The notes under the pieces were generated by a model. That model was given only the letters and a program-made list of their open reading frames with translations. It did not search any database and was not told the DNA's origin. Below, piece after piece: positions 16,276 through 27,100 of a stretch of 64,000 nt of DNA. Origin of the DNA: Bacteroidia bacterium (GTDB taxonomy: Bacteria; Bacteroidota; Bacteroidia; CAIKAF01); the NCBI GenBank assembly GCA_016742095.1, contig JACVCJ010000003.1, forward strand, positions 75,250-139,249. The letters are read 5' to 3'. Position numbers and translations under genes: made by a program. The number at the start of each line of letters is the position of its first letter. The first letter of the stretch is position 1.

Positions 16276-18339
16276 TTATTTTTTCACTACCACGCGCTGT
16301 GTGCGGGTAATATTATCGTGTGTAAAGCGCAGCATATAGATGCCTTCGGCGTAAGCGCCCATATCGTAGGTACGGGTAGCGTTTCCGGCAGAAGGATATA
16401 GCATTTCGCTGAAGAGAACGGCGCCGGTAAGGCTCAGCATTTCCACCCGGATCTCACTGGTATTGATACCTTCGAAAACTACGTTCAGCACACTGCTGGC
16501 CGGGTTCGGGAAAATACGGGCCAGGCCTTTGCTGCCGTCTGTATTCTCAACAGAGAAGGTCGTTACAAAGTTCACGGCATCGCTGTTCGAACAACCGTTG
16601 GCATCGGTAACGGTAACACTGTAGGTACCGCTGGTAGTAACGGTAATAGACTGTGTGGTGGCGCTGGTGTTCCACAGGTATGCAACAAAGCCGGCAGGAG
16701 CCGTAATGGTTGCAGAAGCGTTCGGGGTAGTGATATCGGCACCCAGGTTCACCACAGGAAGCGGGTGTACGGTAATATCGGCAACGGCAGAGCCGGTACA
16801 GCCGTTCACATCGGTATAGTTGTAGGTAACCGTTTGTGTGCCGGAAGCCGGGTCGAACTGGCCGCCGCTTACACCGGTGCCGCTATAGGTTCCGCCGGCA
16901 GGAGTTCCGCCTGTGATCGCAAAAGGAGCCGCATCGCTACATACGTCCGCAGGCGCTGTAAAGCTTACTGTTGGCGCTGTGTTCACGGTAATGCTGGCCA
17001 CTGCGTTGTTGCTGCAGCCATTGGCATCGGTATAGGTATAGGTAACCGACTGTGTGCCGGAAGCCGGATCGAACTGACCGCCGCTTACACCGGTGCCGCT
17101 ATAGGTACCGCCGGCAGGAGTTCCGCCTGTAATGGCAAAGGGAGTTCCGTTGGAGCAGGCAGCGGCCGGGGCTGTGAATCCTACAACCGGGGCCGTATTC
17201 ACGGTAATGGCAGCACTGGTGCTGTGTGAACAGCCGTACGGATCGGTATAGTCATACGTAATGGTCTGTGTGCCGGAAGCCGGATCGAACTGACCACCGC
17301 TTACACCGGTTCCGCTGTAGGTACCGCCGCCGGGCAGACCTTCCACCAGTGCGTAGGGAGCGTCGTTCGAACAAAGTGCGGGTAACCCGTTCAGTGAAGT
17401 AGGATTCGCCGGACAAACCGTAGTGATGCTGTAGGCACGAGAACCGGAGCAGCCACTGTTGTCGTTTACCGTCACTGTAAAGTTAAAAGTACCTGTTGCG
17501 GTAGGAGTTCCGGAAATAACGCCGGCAGCAGAAAGTGTAAGGCCCGGAGGCAGAGCGCCGGCTGTGATGGCATAGTTCGGTGCACCCAGGGCGCCGGTCT
17601 GTGAAAGGTTCTGGCTGTACAGCGAACCTGCCGTACCGTTGGGTACAGAAGCCGGACTCACGGTGAATGCAGGACATACATACGGTGTATATACTACGTT
17701 GTCGATACCGATATAGTCGGAATTGGTACCGGAAGGACCTGCACCCGTTACAAAATAACGGAAGGCGATACGTCCGGACGTAGGTGCCGGAAGACCGGAT
17801 ACCGTAATGGTGTACTGTGTCCATACAAAAGGATAGCCACCGGCCACCAGTGTGGGGTTCACACTCAGCAGCAGGGTGGTAAAATCGCCCACGTTGTTAC
17901 CGGCAGCGCCCACATTGGTACTGGCGCCATTGGTGCTCAGGCGCACTTCCAGGCGGTCGGGGTAATCCGTTCCACCCACCGGTGTAGCCGGTTTGCGGGT
18001 ATAGAACGTAAGCACGTCGCCATTGCGGAAGGTACGGTTGGGCGTAAGCAGCCAGGTGCTGATGATACCGGAACCACCCGTAGTGTTGTTAAAGTTGGCG
18101 CCAATATAAGCATTGGCCGCACCGTTATACGCGTCGAAAGGACCGCCGTTAGCTACACTCGTTCCCTGGAACCAGTTGGTGATACCCACGGGGGAACTGT
18201 TGTTCTGGAGGAACCAGCCATTACCTGCCAGCAGCGTAATGTCATCAAAGTTTTCGGTAAATGCCTGGCCACGTACGTGCGCAAAAGGCATACACAGCAT
18301 CGCAATGCCGGTTAAAGCAGAGTAAAAAAGGTTTTTCAT
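16276..18339 (-). CDS. T9SS type A adhesin-like protein (anchor J and Ig-like modules)
   Basis: A 687-residue exported protein. Signal peptide 1-25; choice-of-anchor J/jelly-roll domain about 26-215 (starts FTENFDDITLLAGNGWF); a putative Ig (He_PIG-like) domain about 217-305 with LPPGLTLSAAGVISGTPT; three 72-residue modules about 310-525, each with GGTYSGTGVSGGQFDPASGT; one further Ig-like module with YLWNTSATTQ; type A sorting domain about 605-687 ending RVVVKK. No enzyme domain is seen. The last 160 residues resemble those of the next two genes, so all three are paralogues in tandem. Adhesion or matrix binding is the likely role. Confidence 0.87.
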   Translation of the reverse strand: MKNLFYSALTGIAMLCMPFAHVRGQAFTENFDDITLLAGNGWFLQNNSSPVGITNWFQGTSVANGGPFDAYNGAANAYIGANFNNTTGGSGIISTWLLTPNRTFRNGDVLTFYTRKPATPVGGTDYPDRLEVRLSTNGASTNVGAAGNNVGDFTTLLLSVNPTLVAGGYPFVWTQYTITVSGLPAPTSGRIAFRYFVTGAGPSGTNSDYIGIDNVVYTPYVCPAFTVSPASVPNGTAGSLYSQNLSQTGALGAPNYAITAGALPPGLTLSAAGVISGTPTATGTFNFTVTVNDNSGCSGSRAYSITTVCPANPTSLNGLPALCSNDAPYALVEGLPGGGTYSGTGVSGGQFDPASGTQTITYDYTDPYGCSHSTSAAITVNTAPVVGFTAPAAACSNGTPFAITGGTPAGGTYSGTGVSGGQFDPASGTQSVTYTYTDANGCSNNAVASITVNTAPTVSFTAPADVCSDAAPFAITGGTPAGGTYSGTGVSGGQFDPASGTQTVTYNYTDVNGCTGSAVADITVHPLPVVNLGADITTPNASATITAPAGFVAYLWNTSATTQSITVTTSGTYSVTVTDANGCSNSDAVNFVTTFSVENTDGSKGLARIFPNPASSVLNVVFEGINTSEIRVEMLSLTGAVLFSEMLYPSAGNATRTYDMGAYAEGIYMLRFTHDNITRTQRVVVKK
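16764..17411 (-). repeat. Three tandem 216-bp coding repeats
   Basis: Units at 16764-16979, 16980-17195 and 17196-17411 within the 687-residue cargo gene. The same DNA block (beginning CCGCCGCTTACACC or a one-base variant on the plus strand) sits at 16862, 17078 and 17294. The repeat encodes a 72-residue Ig-like module. Confidence 0.85.
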
Positions 18340-18404
18340 AGGAAGTAAAGGAATTTGAGTTAGTTAAGTTGAGGTTTAAATAATTGTTAAGGTGCGGTAA
18401 AGAT

Positions 18405-18436
18405 ATAAAAAAAGGGGCTCCTCCGAGCCCCCCTTT
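18405..18436 (-). terminator. Terminator after the 1850-residue T9SS cargo
   Basis: Strong stem: AAAGGGGCTC (18411-18420) pairs with GAGCCCC...CTTT (18425-18436) around a CTCC loop, and a T run follows on the minus strand. It sits 23 nt after the stop at 18459 and just upstream of the 687-residue cargo gene. Confidence 0.85.
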
Positions 18437-18458
18437 CAAAATATTTTGTCATTAATGT

Positions 18459-21400
18459 TTATTTATTCAGCACGATACGTTGTGTATCCGACCGTCCGTC
18501 GTAGCTGATCCGCAGCATATACATACCTGCGGCAAATCCGCCCAGCTGGTAGGAGGCATTACTGTCCTTGCCCACATTGTACAGCATATCGCTCAGTACT
18601 ACCGCACCCGACATGCTTATGATATCAATACGTACCTCCGCCGCCTGGATATTCTCAAAGCGAACGTTCACAAGGTCCGTCGTAGGATTCGGGTACATGG
18701 TAATACGGCCCTGGCTGCCGTCGGCATTTTCTACAGAGAATGTAGTGATAAAGTTCAGGGCATCGCTGCCGCTGCAACCATTCGCATCCGTTACCGTTAC
18801 GCTGTAGGTGCCGCTGCTGCTCACAGTAATGGCCTGGGTAGTAGCGCCCGTATTCCACAGGTACGAAGCAAATCCGCCCGGCGCTGTGAGCACCTGTGAG
18901 GCATTGGTGGTACTGATATCGGCCCCCAGGTCCACTACCGGGTTGGCATGCACGGTTACCACAACGGTATCGCTGTTGCTGCACTGGTTGCCGTCCGTAC
19001 CGCTCACTATATAGGTAAGTGTTACGGCCGGTGTAAAGGCCACGCCATTGCTTACGCCGTTGTCCCAGGTATAGGAAACGGCGCCCGAGCCGCTCAGGGT
19101 CACCTGTGTTCCGGCACATACGGCCTGGTCGGCGCCCGCATTTACAGCCGGAAGTGCATGCACCGTTACCGTTACCGAATCGCTATTGCTGCACAGGTTG
19201 GCATCTGTTCCGGTTACAGTGTAGGTTGTGGTAGCTGTCGGCGGAAAGGAAACGCCGTCGCTCACGCCGTTATTCCAGGTATAGGAAACGGCGCCTGAGC
19301 CGCTCAGGGTAACCGGTGTACCGGCACATACGGCCTGATCGGCACCTGCATTTACCGCCGGAAGTGCATGTACCGTTACCGTCACCGAATCGCTATTGCT
19401 GCACAGGTTGGCATCTGTTCCGGTTACAGTGTAGGTTGTGGTAGCCGCGGGCGGAAAGGAAACGCCGTCGCTCACACCGTTATCCCAGGTATAGGAAACG
19501 GCACCCGAGCCGCTCAGTATAACCGGCATTCCGGCGCATACGGCCGTATCGGCACCTGCATTCACCACCGGAAGCGGGTTCACCGAAACCGTGGTCATGG
19601 CCGACGCCGAACAGTTGTATACATTGGTAGCGGTTACCGTATACATGGTAGCCGCCGAAGGATTATCCGATACGGTCGCTCCCGTGCCGCTGAAACCGTT
19701 GAAACCGCTCCAGCTGAACAGCGGAGCGCTGCTGCCGGAAAGCGTTACATTGTCCAGGGCCCAGTAATAACCCCACACGGCGGCATAACGGAAACGTATG
19801 TGCACGGCCGCCTGGTTCTCATACGCAGCACCCAGGTTGATGGTAGCCTGTACAAAACCGTTGGAGGCACCCTGCGTCGTGGTATAGGTAGTGAGGGTGC
19901 TCCAGGTGAGTCCACCGTCGGCAGAAGCCTGTACAACGGCGGTGTCGGCCGTGTTATAATCGCGGTAATAATGCCAGAAGGACAGCGTAAGGCCCGAAAT
20001 ACCGGTGGTATTGATGGCGGGTGAAGTAAACAGGGTAAGCGTGGTATTTCCGTTGCCCCCGGCGTCGCTGTTCGACATATAGAATTTTGAATTGTCGTTG
20101 CTGGCAAACGTAAGGCTGCTGTACACATACGGACTGGTCTGTACGCCCCAGGCAGTGTTCGCCGGAGTGGTGCCGCCGCTGCTGCTGTTGATCGTGGTCC
20201 AGCTGTTGCTGCCCTCGAAATTCTCATTCAGCAGGGTTACCGGTACCAGGTTACTGGTAGCAGACAGACTCGTGGATGATCCCAGGCAGACTGCCGATGA
20301 AGCCGCGCTTGCCGACAGGTTGTACACCGAAGGGTTCACCACTACGGAAACCGAACCCGAAGTTACGCAGCCGGTAATGGCGTCCGTAGCGCTTACGTTA
20401 TAGGTGGCCGTAGCCGAAGGCGTGGTCGTTACCGAAGCGCCGGAAGTTCCGCTCAGGTACGGACTGGCAGCCCAGGTATAACTGTAGCCTGCATTGCTGC
20501 TGGAAGCGCTGAGCGTGGTAGAACTTCCGTCACAGATGGGCGATTGTGCCGCCGATACCGAGATGGCCGGAGGCGTATCTACCCGGCCGATGACCATACT
20601 GCGTGGTGAAACGCAGCTTTTCTCCACCTGCCAGTTATAGAAATAATAATACGTAGTGGTGGTTCCGGAAATGTAGCCGGAGGTAATGGAACCTACCGTT
20701 GAAAGCGGGTAAGGGAAGCCTCCCACGGACGATTCACGTACCATGGCAGGCGAAGAAATGGCCAGTAAACGCATACCCGTTCCTACCGGTACGGGAAAAT
20801 TAAGGGGCAGGGTAAACGCAGTAGTTCCGGTTCCTGCAGGGATAGCCACCGTAGCGGACTGCAGAACGGTACCGCCGCTGGTTTGCAGCTGTACCACCAC
20901 ATTGCCGGCAGAACCCGCAGGATACACATCAACCGATAAAAGGGTAAATGAAGAGCTGGCGTCGAAAACCAGTCCGTAACTCGATGCCGTTGTGGATGAA
21001 GTTCCCGCCGGAGCCATACGGCCGCCGCTGAAGGAACCTATCACATTGCTGTTCTCCACAAAGAAAGTGTCGGTCACCGACAGGGCCGTTGTGTAATGGC
21101 TTCCCGTATATACCGGGTTGCCGCCTGTGGGAGCCGCATACCAGCGCAGGGTAGAACCGCCCGACGCATGCAGTTGTACCGTACCGGTGCCGCAGATCGT
21201 ATCTCCGATCGTAACAGGAGCCGCCGGGGCAGAGACCGTAACGTTTACCTGGTTGCTGGTATTTCCGCATACGGAAGCGCGGTAAAGGGTATTCACAGAG
21301 GGAGAAACCGTTACGGTGGCTGTTGTAGCACCGGAAACCGGGTTCCAGCTGCCGCCGCCGTCCGTAGAGCTCTGCCACTGGATGGTCCCGTTGTAGCCGC

Positions 21401-24011
21401 TCAGGCTCAGGTTACTGCTGGCGCCGGAACAGATAATAGTGTCCGACGCTGCCGCCGTACCCGGAGATACCAGTATGTTCTGGTTGGGCAGGGTATTGTT
21501 CACCAGGCTGCCGTCACCCGATACGTTTACCGAAGGGGCAAAGGTGTAAGTGCCTGTAGCGCTCATGTTCAGGGTGCCCAGCACTACGTCGAGCGATGCT
21601 CCTGAAGCCAGCGCTGAACCGCCGTTCAGACTGTTGTCCGAAAGGGTCAGCGTAAATGTCTGGGTAGCCGCTCCGCTCACGGTCACCGTAACGGTAGCCG
21701 GGTTACTGCTGAAACTGATGGCAGAGGGCGCTGCGTTTTTAATGCGCAGGGTTACATTGGGGTTGGCCGGCTGACATCCGCCGGAAACGGGTGAAACAAG
21801 CAGTTCTGCCGCCATATCGATACTGGCCGGAGGCGAGAACTGGTCCGCGCCCAGGTCAACAGGCGTGGTGCGTGCCTGGTTATCGATATCGTTGTTTACC
21901 CAGGGCGTAAGGGTCCCGTTGGCCAGTCCGGCTACGTTGGGAGAAGTAGTGTGCAGGTCCGTGGCAATATCGGTGAACTGTGGATTGGCCGATATGGAGT
22001 TTAGGTCGTTCGAGGCAGGCGTGGTGATACCGGCGTTAAAGGCGGCAATGTCCACCGCATCGGTACTGTTCAGCAGGGCTACATAACCATTGGTGGCATT
22101 GGCAATGTAATAGTTGTTATAATCCACTGCCGAAGGGCCCATCGACGTTGCCGAAGTGGTACGCACGCAGTAGTGCTTGGCCGTCCCTGTCTGTGCCGCC
22201 GTATAATTGGCCAGGATGTTATTGCGAATGTTCTGTGCCGCCGTGGAGCCGCCCAGTTCAATGCAGGTACTGCTGATGGTGGCCGGACCGCTTATACTTA
22301 CGCTGTTGAAGTCGATGTTGTAGGACGAACCTGCCCCACCCGAGCCGAGCAGGATCCCGCGTATCTGGCGTGTTGCGGAGGCGGTACCGGTATAGGCCGA
22401 TGTAAGGTCGGATATAAAGTTGTTGTAGGCGCGCAGCACCGCTGTGGTCGAAGAGGAAAGATTGTTCAGGTCCATGCCCGTTACGGCCGATGTACTGCTG
22501 GTGCTGGTGTTGCGCAGGCCCATAATGCGGTTGTGACTGATAACGGTGGTATCCAGGCAGGAATTCACCCAGATACCGCGGGTTACGGCCGCCGATGCTG
22601 TAATATTACGGATGGTACAGTGCGTAACTTTTACACCGGACTGGTTCAGTACCTGTATACCGTACGCAGCCGAAGTACCCGCACCGATGTCCCCGGCCGG
22701 AGTACCTGTATACGAAGCGCCGATGGTGGTAGTTCCGCCGCCCGTAACGCCGATCTCGTTGCCGGTTTCAATATAGGTACTGTTCCCGTTCAGGAAAATA
22801 CCGTTGAATGCATTGCTAACGCTTACATTATAGTATTTGTTGCGGCTGTTGGCCCCGGAAATATTGGTTGGTGCCACACCTCCGCCCGTAGTACCGGCTG
22901 TTTGCATAATACCGATGGATGAGGTATTACTGCGGTTCAGCGTTACGGCCGTGTTACGGATGATGTTGTTCGTGGCGCCGTTGGTGGCGTTCAGGTTGCG
23001 CAGCAGGTACCCGTACTCGACGTTTGAAACGGCCGAGGCATTGATGTCGATTCCGTCGAAAACGATGTAATCGGCCCCGGAAAGGATAATGCCGGCATCG
23101 GCAGAACCGCTGGTACCGTTGGGTGTGATCACCGGGTTAGCGCCTGCTCCCGATCTCTGGAAAGTGATGCCCGCCGTAGCCGTACCGCTTGCCGTAAGCG
23201 CAGGAGGCATCTCGGCAAAGGTCTGCCCTGCCGGAACGTTCAGTACTACGGGACCTGTAAAGCCGCAGCTGGTATTGTTCAGGGTATTGATGGCATCGGT
23301 AAAGCTGATGAAATTCGTTCCGCCTGTGGGCAGGGTATTGTTAATGCTGAACGTACCTCCCGCCGGGGGAATGCTTACCACAGGCGTTGCCGAGACCAGG
23401 TTTATGTTGTCGACGGCTGCCGGGGGATTGCTGCCGCCGCTGCCGTCGTTCTTCCAGGTGAAGATAAGACGCATGGTAACGGGTGCTGAACAGTTACCGA
23501 TCGCTGAAGCCGGAACATTGATGGTGGCCGTCTGTACCGTACCGAAGGTCCAGAAACGTCCCAGCTCTATGGCGGGAGCCGGCAGCGGTACGTTACCCAG
23601 CGATGTGGTGGAAGAGGCCGGGGTGTAGGAAGTGGGCGCCAGGTGTACCATCAGTGCGTCCCAGAAACCGGTTTCGCCCTGGGCAAACCAGTTGAACGAG
23701 AGGGTCACCTGTGTCTGTCCCGCCGGGAAGGTGATGTCCCGGTAGAAATGCACCACGGAAGGCGAAGTGTTGGTGTAAGCGTTGGCCGCACCCGAGTTGT
23801 TGGATATATAGGCCGAGTTCCCGGAGAAACCTGCGGGTACCGTTCCTATATACCATGCATTGGATGCCGCACCGTTGTCGAGGGTCCAGCCGTTGCCCGC
23901 AAAGCCGCCGGGCAATTCAAAGCCTCCTTCGGCCGAAGGATTGATGAGCGTAGTTTGTCCCCACGAGTATAAGGTACCCGTGAAGAGCAGCAGAGAGAGA
24001 ATTTTTTTCAT
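18459..24011 (-). CDS. Large T9SS type A protein with beta-helix and Ig-like repeats
   Basis: From the ATG at 24011 (chosen because MKKILSLLLFTGTLYSWGQ starts the signal peptide) the product is 1850 residues. In order: jelly-roll/anchor domain about 20-215; a right-handed parallel beta-helix region about 270-700 rich in NNIIRN- and NRIMGL-type turns; a CARDB-like domain about 720-845; Ig-like modules; a second anchor-type domain about 1280-1450; three 70-residue modules of the NAGADQAVCAGTPVTLSGSG type; a final Ig-like module; and a type A sorting domain (MYPNPTTDL ... RIVLNK). Beta-helices often bind or cleave polysaccharides, but no catalytic residues can be assigned. Single gene with its own terminator. 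Confidence 0.87.
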   Translation of the reverse strand: MKKILSLLLFTGTLYSWGQTTLINPSAEGGFELPGGFAGNGWTLDNGAASNAWYIGTVPAGFSGNSAYISNNSGAANAYTNTSPSVVHFYRDITFPAGQTQVTLSFNWFAQGETGFWDALMVHLAPTSYTPASSTTSLGNVPLPAPAIELGRFWTFGTVQTATINVPASAIGNCSAPVTMRLIFTWKNDGSGGSNPPAAVDNINLVSATPVVSIPPAGGTFSINNTLPTGGTNFISFTDAINTLNNTSCGFTGPVVLNVPAGQTFAEMPPALTASGTATAGITFQRSGAGANPVITPNGTSGSADAGIILSGADYIVFDGIDINASAVSNVEYGYLLRNLNATNGATNNIIRNTAVTLNRSNTSSIGIMQTAGTTGGGVAPTNISGANSRNKYYNVSVSNAFNGIFLNGNSTYIETGNEIGVTGGGTTTIGASYTGTPAGDIGAGTSAAYGIQVLNQSGVKVTHCTIRNITASAAVTRGIWVNSCLDTTVISHNRIMGLRNTSTSSTSAVTGMDLNNLSSSTTAVLRAYNNFISDLTSAYTGTASATRQIRGILLGSGGAGSSYNIDFNSVSISGPATISSTCIELGGSTAAQNIRNNILANYTAAQTGTAKHYCVRTTSATSMGPSAVDYNNYYIANATNGYVALLNSTDAVDIAAFNAGITTPASNDLNSISANPQFTDIATDLHTTSPNVAGLANGTLTPWVNNDIDNQARTTPVDLGADQFSPPASIDMAAELLVSPVSGGCQPANPNVTLRIKNAAPSAISFSSNPATVTVTVSGAATQTFTLTLSDNSLNGGSALASGASLDVVLGTLNMSATGTYTFAPSVNVSGDGSLVNNTLPNQNILVSPGTAAASDTIICSGASSNLSLSGYNGTIQWQSSTDGGGSWNPVSGATTATVTVSPSVNTLYRASVCGNTSNQVNVTVSAPAAPVTIGDTICGTGTVQLHASGGSTLRWYAAPTGGNPVYTGSHYTTALSVTDTFFVENSNVIGSFSGGRMAPAGTSSTTASSYGLVFDASSSFTLLSVDVYPAGSAGNVVVQLQTSGGTVLQSATVAIPAGTGTTAFTLPLNFPVPVGTGMRLLAISSPAMVRESSVGGFPYPLSTVGSITSGYISGTTTTYYYFYNWQVEKSCVSPRSMVIGRVDTPPAISVSAAQSPICDGSSTTLSASSSNAGYSYTWAASPYLSGTSGASVTTTPSATATYNVSATDAITGCVTSGSVSVVVNPSVYNLSASAASSAVCLGSSTSLSATSNLVPVTLLNENFEGSNSWTTINSSSGGTTPANTAWGVQTSPYVYSSLTFASNDNSKFYMSNSDAGGNGNTTLTLFTSPAINTTGISGLTLSFWHYYRDYNTADTAVVQASADGGLTWSTLTTYTTTQGASNGFVQATINLGAAYENQAAVHIRFRYAAVWGYYWALDNVTLSGSSAPLFSWSGFNGFSGTGATVSDNPSAATMYTVTATNVYNCSASAMTTVSVNPLPVVNAGADTAVCAGMPVILSGSGAVSYTWDNGVSDGVSFPPAATTTYTVTGTDANLCSNSDSVTVTVHALPAVNAGADQAVCAGTPVTLSGSGAVSYTWNNGVSDGVSFPPTATTTYTVTGTDANLCSNSDSVTVTVHALPAVNAGADQAVCAGTQVTLSGSGAVSYTWDNGVSNGVAFTPAVTLTYIVSGTDGNQCSNSDTVVVTVHANPVVDLGADISTTNASQVLTAPGGFASYLWNTGATTQAITVSSSGTYSVTVTDANGCSGSDALNFITTFSVENADGSQGRITMYPNPTTDLVNVRFENIQAAEVRIDIISMSGAVVLSDMLYNVGKDSNASYQLGGFAAGMYMLRISYDGRSDTQRIVLNK
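18941..19570 (-). repeat. Three tandem 210-bp coding repeats
   Basis: Units 18941-19150, 19151-19360 and 19361-19570. The second and third differ at 19 of 210 positions by hand count, many of them silent. Each encodes a 70-residue Ig-like module. The same 210-bp period recurs in the next gene at 24643-25272. Confidence 0.9.
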
Positions 24012-24102
24012 GTAATGTTGAGTTAACAAAAACTTAACTGCAAAATTCAGGCCAATAATCTTAAAAAATACTATGCCTGTAAAAAATTGATCGTTCCCTA
24101 CA

Positions 24103-24138
24103 AAAACAAAAAAGGCAGCCCCTTGCCGGAGCTGCCTT
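24103..24138 (-). terminator. Terminator after the 2263-residue T9SS cargo
   Basis: Stem AAGGCAGC/GCTGCCTT (24112-24119, 24131-24138) with an 11-nt loop, followed on the minus strand by a T-rich run. It lies 23 nt past the stop at 24161. Confidence 0.85.
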
Positions 24139-24160
24139 CCTATAATGCATTTGTGTTGTA

Positions 24161-27100
24161 TTACCTGTTCACCACAATTCTGCGAACGGTGGTCTGTTCA
24201 CCGGCAGTGAGACGCACCATGTAAATACCTTCGGCATAGGCGCCCAGGTTCAGTACATGTGTGGCAGCTCCACCGCTGGTATACACCACTTCACGGGCCA
24301 GTACGGCACCCGAAACCGAAAGGATCTCGAGTTGTACTTCCGCCGCATTGATCCCTTCCATACGTACGTTCAGCACATCATTGGTCGGGTTCGGGAACAT
24401 ATTCACCAGGCCTTTGGTACCATCGCTGTTCTCTACAGAGAACGTGGTAATGAATACCAGGGTATCTGCATCTTTACAGCCGTTGGCATCGGTAACCTGT
24501 ACACTGTAGGTGCCCGAAGTCGTCACCGTAATGGTCTGCGTAACGTCACCCGTGTTCCACAGGTAAGAAGCAAAACCGGCCGGCGCTGTAAGCACCTGTG
24601 AAGCGTTGGTGGTTGTAATGTCCGCACCGAGGTTTACAACCGGGTTGGCGTTTACCGTAACGGTTACGTTGTCGGTATTGCTGCACTGGTTGGTATCGGT
24701 ACCGGTTACGGTATAGGTAGTGGTAACGGTCGGTGTAAAGGCCACACCGTCGTTTACGCCGTTATTCCAGCTGTAGTTACCGGCGCCTGATCCGCTCAGG
24801 GTAACGGCCGTTCCGGCACAGATAGCCGTATCGGCACCGGCAGAAACTACCGGAAGTGCGTATACGGTAACCACAACAGAGTCGCTGTTGCTGCACTGGC
24901 TGGCATCCGTACCGCTTACCGTATAGGTAGTGGTAACGGTCGGTGTAAAGGCCACACCGTCATTTACGCCGTTATTCCAGTTGTAGTTGACCGCTCCGGA
25001 ACCGTTCAGTGTAAGTGCAGTTCCTGCACATACGGCCGTATCGGCACCGGCAGAAACTACCGGCAGCGGATTTACGGTAACCGTTATCTGGTCTGTATTC
25101 TGGCAGTTGCCTGCACCTGTACCCGTAACCGTATAGGTAGTGGTAACCGTTGGTGTAAAGGCTACGCCGTTGCTCACACTGTTATCCCATCCGTAGCTGT
25201 TGGCTCCTGAACCCGAAAGGGTGATCTGGGAACCGGCACAGATCGAGGTGTCGTTTCCGGCAAATACCGCAGGAAGCGGGTTCACCGTAACGGTAACGTT
25301 CTGCGGCTGTGAGGTACATCCGTTACCTGTACGGGTTACCGTATAGGTTTGTGTACTTGTACCGTTAAAGTATACACTGCCTGCATGGGCACCGGAAACA
25401 TAGGCTGTGGTAGCCGAAGCGTCCGTGTACAGGTCAGAAGCCGGTGACCATACCACCATATCCGAAGCCGCTGTGCCGAAACGGATATTGTTGCGGCTGC
25501 TGTAGCTGAAGCTGATGGCCGAGGTAGTATCTATCGTAGCGGCTGTAAGGTTATCGTTACGGTAGAAGATGGTACTCTGGAACGGTGTGGTACTATAATA
25601 CGCACGGTTATACGGAGATCCTGAACCGCCGTTATTATTCGAATAGTTGATCTCAACCACTACGTTATCGGTACCGTTCCATACGAACGGAGTGCTGAAC
25701 GTAAGGTTGTTGGCGCCTACTACCGGGGTATAGTTCGCGGCCGGACGCACCGTGGTGAGACCGCCTACCCAGGTACTGAGCGCTGTGTTATTGGTCGGAC
25801 CCATTTTCACCCGCAGGTTCTGAAGGGCATACGTTCCGGCAACCTGTGAAAGGTCAATGGACAGTCCGGTGATCGGTCCCGCAGGTACGCCCATCGCCTG
25901 TAATTCCGAAGCCAGGAACAGCATCTGCTGACGGGTCCCGCCATAATAGCTCTGCATCGGGTTGGGGCCGAGTGTAGAGCCTGTAGAGTTAGCCGCAGAC
26001 TGGGCAGTGCCCGTACCTGAAGGTGTGGAATATACCGGGGGCAGTGCGCCTACACTCATTTGTGTAGGTGCAGCACCGATACAGATCGAAGGAGCGGCCG
26101 GAGTAACCACAGGGGTCTGCGGCAGCGGGGTTACATTTACCTGGACACTGTCGATAGCTACGCAGCCGGCATTGGTACCACCGCTTGTATCGGTAGCCGT
26201 AACCGTGTAGTAACGGGTAGCTGCAGGACTCACGCTCTGTGAAGCACCGTGCAGGTTGCCCGGGTTCCATACGTATGAGTAACCGGTATTCGGACTGGTA
26301 ACGCCCACCGTAGTGGAAGTACCGGCACAAATGGTCGGAGTGGTCACGTTCAGCGCAATGGCCGGAGCCGTTGTCACTGTAGCCGTTACCGGTGTTCTGG
26401 CGCTTACGCAGGTCTTTTCAACAGACCAGTCGTAGAAGAAGTAGAACGTACCGGTGGTAGTTCCGCCCCATTCGCTGGAAGTAAGCGAGATCGGAGAACC
26501 CGGGGTCGTGTACGGGAAAGAACTTACCGATTCGCGGTGCAGACCGCTGCTCATACCGGTGTATGACTGTACGATCATTTTATAACCTGTACCTGCGCTC
26601 GGGATATAGATGTTCATCGGGATGATCACCTTGGTGCCGATCTGGGCCGAAGTAAACGTATAAGTTACGGTTCCGAATACCGTCGGGGTCGTCATCGAGT
26701 TCTGGACCGCAATGGTAACGGTACCTGCATTACCCGGGTATACGGCAACCGAGTTGATGCGGCAGGGAGCCGTGGCATTAAAGGTAATACCCCAGTCGGT
26801 AGTGATATAGTAGCTGAGCGTAGCTGTATTATTGGCCGGGCCAACGTTCACGCTGGCACCGGAAGTCTGTGTTTCCGCATAATACGTGGTAGTGGCAGAG
26901 ATCGCCGGAGTGGTAAAGCTGTTACCTGTTCCGATCGGGTTGCCACCTGTAGCGGCACTGTACCAGAATACGTTGCTGGCCGAAGCCGGCGTGGCGCCCA
27001 GTGTTACGGGACCGATACCACAGCGTGAACCCGGCGTTGTGCTGCTGAAAGCAACCGGCTGGCACGGTGTGGTAAAGTTGAACGGACCGGCCCATGAGCT

